From: Rhodococcus sp. P1Y
GTDB lineage: Bacteria > Actinomycetota > Actinomycetes > Mycobacteriales > Mycobacteriaceae
DNA: 64,000 nucleotides
NCBI RefSeq assembly: GCF_003641205.1
Contig: NZ_CP032762.1
Span: 4,856,001-4,920,000, forward strand
Reading direction: 5' to 3'
How positions within the stretch are numbered: position 1 is the first letter of the stretch; every line of letters starts with the position of its first letter. The notes beneath the pieces are model-generated. The model saw nothing but the letters and a program-made list of their open reading frames with translations, searched no databases and had not been told where the DNA came from. Position numbers and translations under genes: made by a program. Positions 56,197 to 63,987 of this stretch are shown one piece after another.

Positions 56197-56980
56197 GTAA
56201 CTCGTCGGCGCCGGTCCTGAGGAATTGAACCAATCGGTCGTTGTCCGGCGACACACGGCCCGCGATCCCCTGCACACAGAGGCCGCCAACGATGTTCGAG
56301 CTCGCCTCGCGGATCGGAACAGCAAGCGCTGCTCGGCCGATTCGCGACTCCTCGTTCTCGAACGAGATCTCGGTTGCGAGTATGCGCGCAAGTTCGGCAT
56401 GCAAAGCCAACCCGTCGACAAGGGTGTGCGCCGTGACCGACTTGAGGTCCAGATCATCCAGGCCGCGCGGTCGGTACGCCAACATCAACTTGCCGATCGC
56501 ATGCGCATGGGGATTGCGCAAGATGGTCGACGCGGACACGACTTCATGATCGGGATCGGTATCGACGGTACGCAGTGCGCCACCACGAAAGGACGTCACG
56601 TAGAGCCCGTGCCTGGTCTCGGCACGCATGGCGTCGAGAACCTGCGCGACTGTTTTGACAGCCTCGGAGCCCGAAGCAGCATAGGCCAGTTCGGATGTTC
56701 GTCGCCCCAGCGCGAACCCGGACAGGTCTGGAGTCCGGGCGAGGAAGCCATCGGCTACCAGATAGTTGAGCATCCGATAGGCCGTCGCGGGAGGAACCTG
56801 AGTGTGCGCCGCAATCTGTTTCGCCGTCGCACCAGCGCCGAGATATGCAACTGCCTCCAACATCCCCAATGCCTTCTGCACAGCCTTCGGCTGCTGTCCC
56901 CCGAACCCCGTACCCGTTCCGCCCCGTGACTCAGCCCGCCCTGTTCCGCCCCTCCGCGCATCGGGTCTTCCGGTCACCAC
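56183..56980 (-). CDS. IclR-family transcriptional regulator
   Basis: 265 residues. After a Gly/Arg-rich leader (residues 1-28) comes the winged helix (QKALGMLEAVAYLGAGATAKQIAAHTQVPPATAYRMLNYLVADGFL, about 34-80) and the IclR effector domain (HAIGKLMLAY, ATEISFENEESRIGRAALAVPI). It starts 2 bases after the stop of the permease gene, so it is co-transcribed with the interrupted permease and the EVE gene. It may also control the divergent amine dehydrogenase operon, as IclR proteins often regulate adjacent catabolic genes (inference). Confidence 0.92.
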   Translation of the reverse strand: MVTGRPDARRGGTGRAESRGGTGTGFGGQQPKAVQKALGMLEAVAYLGAGATAKQIAAHTQVPPATAYRMLNYLVADGFLARTPDLSGFALGRRTSELAYAASGSEAVKTVAQVLDAMRAETRHGLYVTSFRGGALRTVDTDPDHEVVSASTILRNPHAHAIGKLMLAYRPRGLDDLDLKSVTAHTLVDGLALHAELARILATEISFENEESRIGRAALAVPIREASSNIVGGLCVQGIAGRVSPDNDRLVQFLRTGADELHGLI

Positions 56981-56982
56981 CG

Positions 56983-58482
56983 CTACCGCCTGCGAGGGCT
57001 CGGGACGAGAACCGGCCTACCGTCGCCGTCGACGGTCAGCGAGGACGAGCCGGGCAGCAGATCTTCTGTCTCGACACTGTCGAAAATCCCGATGGCATCG
57101 ATACTCCGGGGCCGGTATCGCTGCAGGACTGCGAACCATAGTGCTCCCGACGCCCCGAGCCCGACACACCACACGAGGTACATCCACGCCCCGCCACGGC
57201 CGGTGTCGACGACGGCGAACGCCAACAGACCTCCTCCCGCTGCTGCAGCGAGGATTCCGCACGCACGGGTGACGATCGTATGTTCACCGATTCGATCGAG
57301 GAAGCGCAGCGCAGCAACCGCCACCATCGTGTATCCGAGGACCAGAGCAATCTCGACCACCACGTCGTAGTTGCCTGGCGCATGGTCCGGGTCGTGCCAG
57401 AACGATCCGATCAGCGACGCGATCACGAACAGACCGATGCCGGCGTAGGGCGTGCGGAACCGCGGATGCACGCGTTCGAAGATTCCCGGAATGACCCGTT
57501 CGAGGCTCATCGAGAACAACAATCGCGAGCCCGCCTGCGCAAACCCGAGCGTCGACGCGATCCATGACGAACACACTCCGATGTTCACGGCAAGCACCAG
57601 CGTCATGCTCGCGCCGGATGCGGTGCCGCCGAAATAGGCGTCGATGAGAACGCCTGCGTGCCCACTCATTCCCGCCCATCCCGCGAAAACGTAGAGCGCA
57701 CCGACGAGCAGTGGTGTCAGCAGAATCGTCGACGTCACCGTGCGCAAGGGCTTCCGTGCCTCGGGCCCGAAAAAAGCTGCGCTCTCGAAACCTGCCAGGC
57801 TCAATACCGTTTGCATCGCCAGAAAGAGGACGAAACCGATCGGGGCCGAAGCCGGGGATGCATCGACCGCCGTCTCGACCGGCGTCTGCAGCATGAGAAC
57901 CGAGATCAACACGATCGTGCACACCTCGATGACCAGAATCGTCCGAGCCGCGAAGCGAACACCTCGAATCGCGACGAGACCGACCGCCGCAGCGACGACT
58001 ACACACGCAAATATCGACGCGCCGGAACCAAGCTGAAGTCCGACCTCGTCGCTCAGCTTGACGAGGTTGGCACCCGAGTTCGACAGCACCGAGATCGACA
58101 CCCCGACGTATCCCACCAACAGGGCCGCACCGGCGGTCAGGGTCGCGCGCTTCCCCAACCCGTGCGCAACGAAGCTGTACAAAGACCCCGACGCAGCCAG
58201 CCTGCAGGTGAACTGCCGGATACACAGAGCGACGAGCGCCATGACGACCGTTGCCCCGATGATCGCGAGCATCCCGCCCGTCCCTCCGCTCGGCGACGAC
58301 ATCCACAGTGCGATGAACACCATGCATGTGGCGGGTGCCATCGTCTACATGGACTGACCGATGAGATCGAACGGCGCCAGTTGCCTACGACCCAGCGCGC
58401 TCAAGGGTGAGCGCACTGGGTCGGCGGGCCGCTCGGTGAGCGCGGCCTGCTGTAGAGCTGCGCTGAGCGCGTTGGTGTTCAT
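56983..58482 (-). pseudogene. APC-superfamily amino acid/amine permease interrupted by one in-frame amber codon
   Basis: A good start (ATG 58482 with AGGAAG upstream) opens 45 codons ending FDLIGQSM. A TAG at 58347-58345 follows, and the same frame then continues with TMAPATCMVFIALWMSS for about 450 codons to 56983. Together they form one APC permease: the N-terminal tail, the unwound first helix around MAPA, about 12 membrane segments, and FESAAFFGPEA (helix 6 region). The stop replaces one codon in the first helix, so without readthrough the protein is truncated. An ATG at 58341 could start a protein lacking half of helix 1. Relatives carry ethanolamine or amino acids. It is divergent from the mau operon. 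A sequencing error is possible. Confidence 0.75.
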
Positions 58483-58806
58483 GTCGCTTCCTGGTGACGA
58501 GGTGGGTTCGTGCACCAGAAATGTACGACTGCCTGGTTGCACCCGTGTTTCGTCGATGACGGCTGTGTCTACTTCAAGTGAGAATCTCTTCGAAAAATTG
58601 ACTATCACGGCTGCTGTTTTCGTGACACACGCCACCACGAAGACGTCAGCGACCCCCTGACCAGCACCGACATCCCGCCAGTCGTTTCCACACCGATCGA
58701 CTTATCACGTAACTCGGGAGAAGCACCGACGACGCATCTCGCTCCCATGATTTGCCGAGACCACTCGAACACCTCGGGTCGGTCGGTGACGAAAGCGAGG
58801 GCGAGG
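58483..58806. other. Divergent control region between the permease and the amine dehydrogenase operon
   Basis: These 324 bases hold no gene I can support. GTGCACCAG (58510-58518) and CTGGTTGCAC (58533-58542) form an inverted repeat with one bulged base and could be a regulator site. No convincing -35/-10 pair was found in either direction, although TTGACT occurs at about 58596-58601 in an AT-richer stretch. An in-frame ATG at 58747 for mauE is less likely than 58807, because the upstream codons give a polar N-terminus. Confidence 0.4.
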
Positions 58807-59388
58807 ATGCTCTGGGCAGCTCTTTCGAGTGCGGTCGGTGCGGTGCTGTTGGTGGCCGGACTGCCGAAGGTACGTGACCGCGAGCGGATGATTCGCGTGG
58901 TCCGCGGCTATAGAGTGCTGCCTGATGGCATGGCCTCGATCGCCGGCACTCTTTTGCCGTGGGTCGAGATCGTCCTGGGGCTGGCGCTCGTTCTCGGCGT
59001 AGCCCCGCGAGTCTCCGGATACCTCGCGGCAGCGCTGTTTGCGGTCTTCTTGGTCGGGCTGAGCGTCAATCTGATCCGGGGCAGACGCGACCTCGATTGC
59101 GGATGCTTCGCCTTCGGAGGTGGCGCCGACGAGATCGAACACATCGGGTGGCTGCACTCGGCCCGGGCTGCAGCTTTCGCGCTGGCAAGTGCCGCGACGG
59201 CGTTCACGCCCGCCGTCGCCGTTCTGGACCGAGTCGCAGGCGCAGGTATCGGTCTGTTCGCCGTCGCCGTCGTGTGTGTTGGGCTCTACGTTCGATCATT
59301 CATGTCTATGGGCCGACAACCGATCGACGACTACCTGACCAACGCCGCCATCGAGATGCGCGCCGTCTCGTCCATCAGCCGCTACTGA
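58807..59388 (+). CDS. mauE: MauE-like membrane protein for amine dehydrogenase maturation
   Basis: 193 residues from the ATG at 58807, the first residue before a membrane helix (LWAALSSAVGAVLLVAGLPKV). It has about four hydrophobic segments. GLPKVRDRERMIRVVRGYRVLP and the cysteine motif LDCGCFAFGG are typical of MauE/DoxX-related proteins. MauE works with MauD to form the many disulfides of the small TTQ subunit (family knowledge). It is the first gene of an operon of six genes with short gaps or overlaps. It is 28 bases before mauD. Confidence 0.88.
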   Translation: MLWAALSSAVGAVLLVAGLPKVRDRERMIRVVRGYRVLPDGMASIAGTLLPWVEIVLGLALVLGVAPRVSGYLAAALFAVFLVGLSVNLIRGRRDLDCGCFAFGGGADEIEHIGWLHSARAAAFALASAATAFTPAVAVLDRVAGAGIGLFAVAVVCVGLYVRSFMSMGRQPIDDYLTNAAIEMRAVSSISRY

Positions 59389-59415
59389 CACTTCGTTCCG
59401 AAAGGACTGCTCGTC

Positions 59416-60027
59416 ATGACTGTCTTCCTCTCGACCATGGTCGTTCTGCTCACCGCCGCCGTCGTCGGACTGCTTCTCATGGTTCTGGGTCTGGCTCGTG
59501 AAATCGGCCGCGTCCAAGTCCGACTCGGGCCTCTCGGTGCGCGCATGATGGACACCGGACCGAAGATCGAACAGGTTGGACCTACGTTCCACGGCCTCAC
59601 CGATCATGTCGGACGCACCGTCAGTGTCGCAGGCCACCGCGATCGTCCGCAGTTGTTGCTGTTCACCGCGCCCGGGTGCTCCACGTGCAAGTCGCTCCTA
59701 CCCGGAATGAAAGCAATGGCCAAGGGCGAGAGCGATATCGACATCGTGATGATCTCCGACGGCACCCCGGAAGAGCACGCCGAATTCCTCGCGGGCGCCG
59801 GCATCGGGAGCGAGATGAGCTACGTCGACGGCCGTGACGTCGGGATCGCTTACCAGGTCGGCACCACACCGTTCGGCGTGATGCTCGACGAGCACGGCAA
59901 GATCAAAGCCAAGGGACTGTGCAATCACATGGCGCAGGTCGAAAGCTTGCTCAACGCAATGGAATCCGGCACACCTTCCCTTCAGCACCTTCACACTCAG
60001 GCCGCCGCGAATCGCGTCGTCGCATAG
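59416..60027 (+). CDS. mauD: MauD-like thioredoxin-fold disulfide protein
   Basis: 203 residues. The N-terminal membrane anchor is residues 5-28 (LSTMVVLLTAAVVGLLLMVLGL), and the thioredoxin-like domain outside the cell has the active site APGCSTCK (CxxC near residues 88-91) and a cis-Pro region TTPFGVMLDE. KGLCNHMAQVESLL near the C-terminus matches the conserved MauD segment. It isomerises or forms disulfides in the TTQ small subunit. An additional Cys in GLCNH is unusual. Confidence 0.9.
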   Translation: MTVFLSTMVVLLTAAVVGLLLMVLGLAREIGRVQVRLGPLGARMMDTGPKIEQVGPTFHGLTDHVGRTVSVAGHRDRPQLLLFTAPGCSTCKSLLPGMKAMAKGESDIDIVMISDGTPEEHAEFLAGAGIGSEMSYVDGRDVGIAYQVGTTPFGVMLDEHGKIKAKGLCNHMAQVESLLNAMESGTPSLQHLHTQAAANRVVA

Positions 60028-60058
60028 TTTTCGCCAACACAGCAAGAACGGAGAGCAC

Positions 60059-60742
60059 ATGGACCATCACGAGCATACGAGCCCCACGGAACAGCGTTAT
60101 CCCGTCGACGAGAACGTCGTGGCCGAACAGGCGGAATGGATGGCAGGGCGAGGAGGAAGCTTCGCCAGTAGATCGGGACGTAAACTCTCCGAGCGAGTCT
60201 CGCGGCGATCGATGATCTCTCGGATCGGCCGCTGGACGCTCGGGGCATCGGGAGTAGCGATTGTCAGCTCGCTCCCCGTCTCACGCGCATACGCACAGGA
60301 GACCCCTTCCGCTCCAACTCCGGAGCCTCAGGTTCCCGAATACGACGGCAGCAACCCTGCAGAATGCGACTACTGGCGCTGGTGTTCGATGGACGGAACA
60401 TCCTGTGCCGCTTGCCAAGGTGGCGGACTCACCACGTGCGCGCCGGGATCGAAGCCCGGTGCCGAATTCTGGGTCGGTTGCTGCACCAACCCTGCCGACG
60501 GCAAGACCTATCTCATCGCGTACTACGACTGCTGCGGCGCACCCAGCTGCTCCAACGCGTTCTGCGGCGAACCCGATATGCAGGCATCGATGTACAACCC
60601 GGTCAGCGGCAGCTACGACCAGGAGATCATCTGGTGTGTATCGGACGAATCCCAGGCGTACACGTGCACGATGGCTCCGATCGTCGGCGCCGACTGCCAA
60701 GCCCGTCCCGCAGCACGTCCGAAGGTGGGTGCAGGTTCGTGA
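60059..60742 (+). CDS. mauA: TTQ amine dehydrogenase, small (catalytic) subunit
   Basis: 227 residues. The twin-arginine signal is SRRSMIS (48-54), followed by a hydrophobic helix and cleavage near SRAYAQ (about 80). The mature part aligns with the methylamine dehydrogenase light chain: CDYWRWC (103-109), EFWVGCC with the first TTQ tryptophan Trp138, YLIAYYDCCG with the catalytic Asp157, and EIIWC with the second, Trp192. Spacing 138-157 equals 57-76 in the Paracoccus enzyme. There are 14 cysteines in the mature part, two more than the classical 12. The enzyme oxidises a primary amine to aldehyde and ammonia outside the membrane. Methylamine versus an aromatic amine cannot be decided from the sequence. 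Confidence 0.92.
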   Translation: MDHHEHTSPTEQRYPVDENVVAEQAEWMAGRGGSFASRSGRKLSERVSRRSMISRIGRWTLGASGVAIVSSLPVSRAYAQETPSAPTPEPQVPEYDGSNPAECDYWRWCSMDGTSCAACQGGGLTTCAPGSKPGAEFWVGCCTNPADGKTYLIAYYDCCGAPSCSNAFCGEPDMQASMYNPVSGSYDQEIIWCVSDESQAYTCTMAPIVGADCQARPAARPKVGAGS

Positions 60743-62052
60743 CACGGCACCGCCGCAGAGCAGCAATTGCAGTCGCCCCACTGGCCGCCCTCTTGGCCGT
60801 AACCTCGTGCAGCTCATCTCCTGATGACGCAGAGGAGTCGGCATCGTCCACCGAAGTCACCTACCCAAGCGTCGAATTCACCGCTCCCGGTGACGGAATC
60901 GGGCTGGGCGAGGAAGATCAGGAGATCACCGGCGAGATTCCCGAGCCGCTTCACGTCGGCGAGATAACTCCTATCGGAGCCGACCAGATCCTCGGCATCG
61001 AAGGCGGCTTCGGCAAGCTCGAAATGACGGTCAACGCAATCGACCCCGCAACAGGAGAAGTCACGACACGAGTCACCGTCGGACCTGGAATCTGGGACCC
61101 AGTCGTGCACGGGTTCGTCGGCGACGCCGCCGGCGATCCAGCAATCATCGCGGCCGAGGTGTGGCGACCACGCGGCTCCCGGGGAGCCGCCGACTTCACT
61201 GTCAGTACGTACTCGGGCAACCTGCTCGAACCCAAAGAAGCGGTACTACCCGACGTCGCACGAGTACATTCCCGCGAAGGTTCGAACGCCGTGACCTCCG
61301 ACGGGAAGTATTTCGTCAGCTGGGACGACGGACTGTACGGAATTCGCGTCGTCGACCTGGAGGCAGGCAAGGAATCCGGCGCTATCCGCATCGTCGGCTG
61401 TGGTCCGTTCACCTGGATGGTCGGACACGACCTCTACAGCGTGTGCGAGGACACCCGAGAACTGCTACACGTCAACATCGGTGACGACGGCGTGCCCACT
61501 GAGATCGGACGCGAAAAGGTTCTGCCGGACGACTTTGTCAGCGCCCGCAAGACCACGTTCGCCGAGGAAGCGAAGAAGGCCCTGTTGGTAAGCGAGACCG
61601 GCGACGTGTTCGTGTTCGATGTATCGGACGGGCTCCCCACCGAGACTGTCGAGCCGATCGGCAATGCAGGCGACCCGTCGGGCCGTTTCTCGGAGAACGT
61701 GATCAACGCCGACGCCACTCGACTCGCTGTCACCTACACCGACACCATCGTCCACCCGGACTCTGCCCGTGGTGGTTCCGTCGCGAAGATCGTGGTGTTC
61801 GACGCTGCGAATCTCGCACCGATTCGCACATTGACTCTCGCGGACATCGGAATCGAGAGCTTCTCGTCGATGGCCTACAGCGTCGACGGCAAGACCTTCT
61901 ACGTCCTCGGCGACGGCGCCGACGTAGACGGCGAAGCACCCCAGAAGTTGGTCGGATTCGATGCCGCGACCGGCGCTGAGGTCAGCTCGGTGGACATCGA
62001 CGGCGCGGTCACACCGGTCACGGGTCTGATCACACCCGAGGTGATGGAGTGA
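60739..62052 (+). CDS. mauB: TTQ amine dehydrogenase, large beta-propeller subunit (lipoprotein)
   Basis: 437 residues, GTG start overlapping the mauA stop (GTGA). It has a lipoprotein signal (RHRRRAAIAVAPLAALLAVTSC) with lipobox VTSC at residues about 20-23, then an acidic linker. A seven-bladed propeller follows, with repeats such as LEMTVNAIDPATGEV, GKYFVSWDDGLYGIRVVDLEAG and KIVVFDAANLAPIRTL. Classical MauB is a soluble periplasmic protein exported by Sec; anchoring by a lipid in this actinobacterium is a local feature. It holds the substrate pocket and supports the small subunit. Sequence similarity is low, so the call rests mainly on context and fold repeats. Confidence 0.8.
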   Translation: MTRHRRRAAIAVAPLAALLAVTSCSSSPDDAEESASSTEVTYPSVEFTAPGDGIGLGEEDQEITGEIPEPLHVGEITPIGADQILGIEGGFGKLEMTVNAIDPATGEVTTRVTVGPGIWDPVVHGFVGDAAGDPAIIAAEVWRPRGSRGAADFTVSTYSGNLLEPKEAVLPDVARVHSREGSNAVTSDGKYFVSWDDGLYGIRVVDLEAGKESGAIRIVGCGPFTWMVGHDLYSVCEDTRELLHVNIGDDGVPTEIGREKVLPDDFVSARKTTFAEEAKKALLVSETGDVFVFDVSDGLPTETVEPIGNAGDPSGRFSENVINADATRLAVTYTDTIVHPDSARGGSVAKIVVFDAANLAPIRTLTLADIGIESFSSMAYSVDGKTFYVLGDGADVDGEAPQKLVGFDAATGAEVSSVDIDGAVTPVTGLITPEVME

Positions 62053-63638
62053 TTCGACCGGATCCCCGGTTGATGCTCGGCCGACGCCGTTTCCTGTCTC
62101 TCGCGACAGCAGGCGTCGGCCTGGCAGGAATCGGCGCACTCGGCGTTACCGGATGCAGCACCGGCACCAGCGCTAAATCCGGTAACGCGGACAAGTTCGA
62201 CTACATCAAGGCCACCGACCCCGAGGTCGCCGCAGCCGAGGCTGCGCGCAGTTCGACCGGCCGAACGGCCGGCTATGCGCTGGCGGCGGGTTTCGCTGCC
62301 GTCGACCTGGGCGGCCGGCTGGTGAACACCTGGACCTACGGAACCGGAGCCGTGGCACCGGAACTGAGGCTCGCTGCGGGAGACACGCTGCGAGCGTCGG
62401 TGACCAACGCGTTGCCGAGCGACACCAGCATTCACTGGCATGGCATTCGGATCCGTAACGACATGGACGGTGTACCACCGGTGACGCAGGATCCGATAGC
62501 CCCTTCCGGCACCTTCGACTACACCTTCGTCGCGTCGGACCCTGGAACTTACTGGTACCACTCGCATTCCGGATTGCAGGCCGACCGCGGACTGTTCGGC
62601 GCCTTGATCGTCGAGGATCCAAACGACGCGACCGGTGCGGACGCCGATGCCGTCCTCCTGCTGGACGATTGGGTCGACGGTCTCGGCACGACCCCCGACG
62701 CCGTGATGGCTGCGCTCAACCCCGACCTACACGGCGGTGGCCATGCAGGTCACGGCGGCGGGGCAGCTCTGATACCTGTCGGTGCCGACGAGGCCGCCGT
62801 CGCAACAGCATTGACATCTGCCGGGCATGGCGACTCCGCCGTGCTCGGCGGTATGACTCAGCACATCGCCTATCCGATGCACCTGATCAACGGCCGCCCA
62901 CCCAACGATCCCGCAGTGGTGGAAGCGGCACCGGGGTCCCGCCTGCGTTTGCGCATCATCAATGCCGGAGCAGAAACGCCCTACCGATTCGCGGTCGCGG
63001 GTCACCGTATGACGGTCGTGGCGGTCGACGGTTACGACGTCGTCCCCACCGAGGCGGACGCCATCCTGATCGGAATGGCTCAACGCTACGACGTACTGGT
63101 CACGGTCGCATCCGGGGCATGGCCGGTGGTCGCAGCAGTCGAGGGCCGTGAGGGCTACGCGTCGACGGTACTCAGAAGTACCGATTCAGCTCCGATGCCG
63201 AATCCCGACGTCGGCGGTTCCATCCCCGAATTGAGCCGGGAACTCGTTCTGGAAAGTGCGCTGAGGCCCGCCGACCGCTCGAGGCTCGACACCAAGGCAC
63301 CGGACCGCGACTACCAGGTGGACCTACTCCAGGCAGGTGATCGCTACGTATGGGCGATGGCCGGGGCCGACGCAGGCAAACTCGTCATGAAACAAGGTGA
63401 ACGCATCCGCATCACGATGAACAACACGTCCACGATGTGGCACCCGATGCACACTCACGGGCACACGTTTGCCGTGCCGGACTACGGAGGGCTGCGCCGG
63501 GACACCGTGAACGTCCTGCCCGGGAGTTCGCTCGCCATCGAATTCGACGCCGACAACCCTGGCGAATGGATGTTTCACTGCCACAACGCCTATCACTTCG
63601 AAGCCGGAATGACGGCGAATTTGATGTACATCCGATGA
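62049..63638 (+). CDS. Multicopper oxidase between amine dehydrogenase and amicyanin genes
   Basis: 529 residues, GTG start overlapping mauB (GTGA). The signal has a twin-arginine motif (GRRRFLSLAT) and also a lipobox (VTGC near residue 36). Three cupredoxin domains have all copper motifs: HWHG (about 134-137), HSHS (about 172-175), HPMHTHGH and HCHNAYHFEAGM, the last giving the type-1 Cys with a Met axial ligand. A His/Gly-rich insert (HGGGHAGHGGG) lies in domain 2. It reduces oxygen to water while taking electrons from a donor. Being in the middle of this operon, it may receive electrons from the dehydrogenase or oxidise the precursor tryptophans. It could also be an independent laccase. 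Confidence 0.92.
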   Translation: MIRPDPRLMLGRRRFLSLATAGVGLAGIGALGVTGCSTGTSAKSGNADKFDYIKATDPEVAAAEAARSSTGRTAGYALAAGFAAVDLGGRLVNTWTYGTGAVAPELRLAAGDTLRASVTNALPSDTSIHWHGIRIRNDMDGVPPVTQDPIAPSGTFDYTFVASDPGTYWYHSHSGLQADRGLFGALIVEDPNDATGADADAVLLLDDWVDGLGTTPDAVMAALNPDLHGGGHAGHGGGAALIPVGADEAAVATALTSAGHGDSAVLGGMTQHIAYPMHLINGRPPNDPAVVEAAPGSRLRLRIINAGAETPYRFAVAGHRMTVVAVDGYDVVPTEADAILIGMAQRYDVLVTVASGAWPVVAAVEGREGYASTVLRSTDSAPMPNPDVGGSIPELSRELVLESALRPADRSRLDTKAPDRDYQVDLLQAGDRYVWAMAGADAGKLVMKQGERIRITMNNTSTMWHPMHTHGHTFAVPDYGGLRRDTVNVLPGSSLAIEFDADNPGEWMFHCHNAYHFEAGMTANLMYIR

Positions 63639-63648
63639 GAGGGAAACG

Positions 63649-63987
63649 ATGAAGAAGTTCCTGGTCCTTGCGATCGCACTGGCGTCACTGCTCGGCTTCA
63701 CCGCCTGCAGTGGCGATTCCGGGAGTGACACCCCAGCCGCGACCGTCCGTGTCGAGAACATGAGCTACAGCCCTGCGTCGGTGACCATAAAGAAGGGCGA
63801 AACCGTCGAGTGGGTCTTCGACGACAACGGATTGCCTCACGATGTCGTCGAATCCAGTGCTGAAACGTTCAAGAGCGAGTTGCTGACCGAGGGCAGCTAC
63901 TCCTACACCTTCGAGGAGGCAGGCACATTCGACTACCACTGCACTCCGCACCCGATGATGCTGGGCACGGTCGTCGTCGAGGAGTGA
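63649..63987 (+). CDS. mauC: Amicyanin-like cupredoxin (lipoprotein)
   Basis: 112 residues with a lipoprotein signal (KKFLVLAIALASLLGFTAC; Cys20). Type-1 copper ligands are His64 (GLPHDV), Cys98, His101 and Met104 in the loop FDYHCTPHPMM, which is nearly the same as in amicyanin of methylotrophs. It would accept electrons from the TTQ subunit. GAGGGAAACG precedes ATG at a good distance. It is the last complete gene of the window; only 13 bases follow, so further mau genes may lie beyond. Confidence 0.9.
   Translation: MKKFLVLAIALASLLGFTACSGDSGSDTPAATVRVENMSYSPASVTIKKGETVEWVFDDNGLPHDVVESSAETFKSELLTEGSYSYTFEEAGTFDYHCTPHPMMLGTVVVEE

Noticed and set aside
58345..58347. The amber codon as a pyrrolysine site, tempting beside an amine-metabolism operon
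   Set aside because: No pyl genes are seen, pyrrolysine is not known from this group, and the position lies in a transmembrane helix of a permease. A nonsense mutation or error is far more likely.
58389..58422. Strong hairpin with 15-bp arms and a 4-base loop
   Set aside because: It lies inside the N-terminal coding part of the interrupted permease gene, so it is not a terminator.
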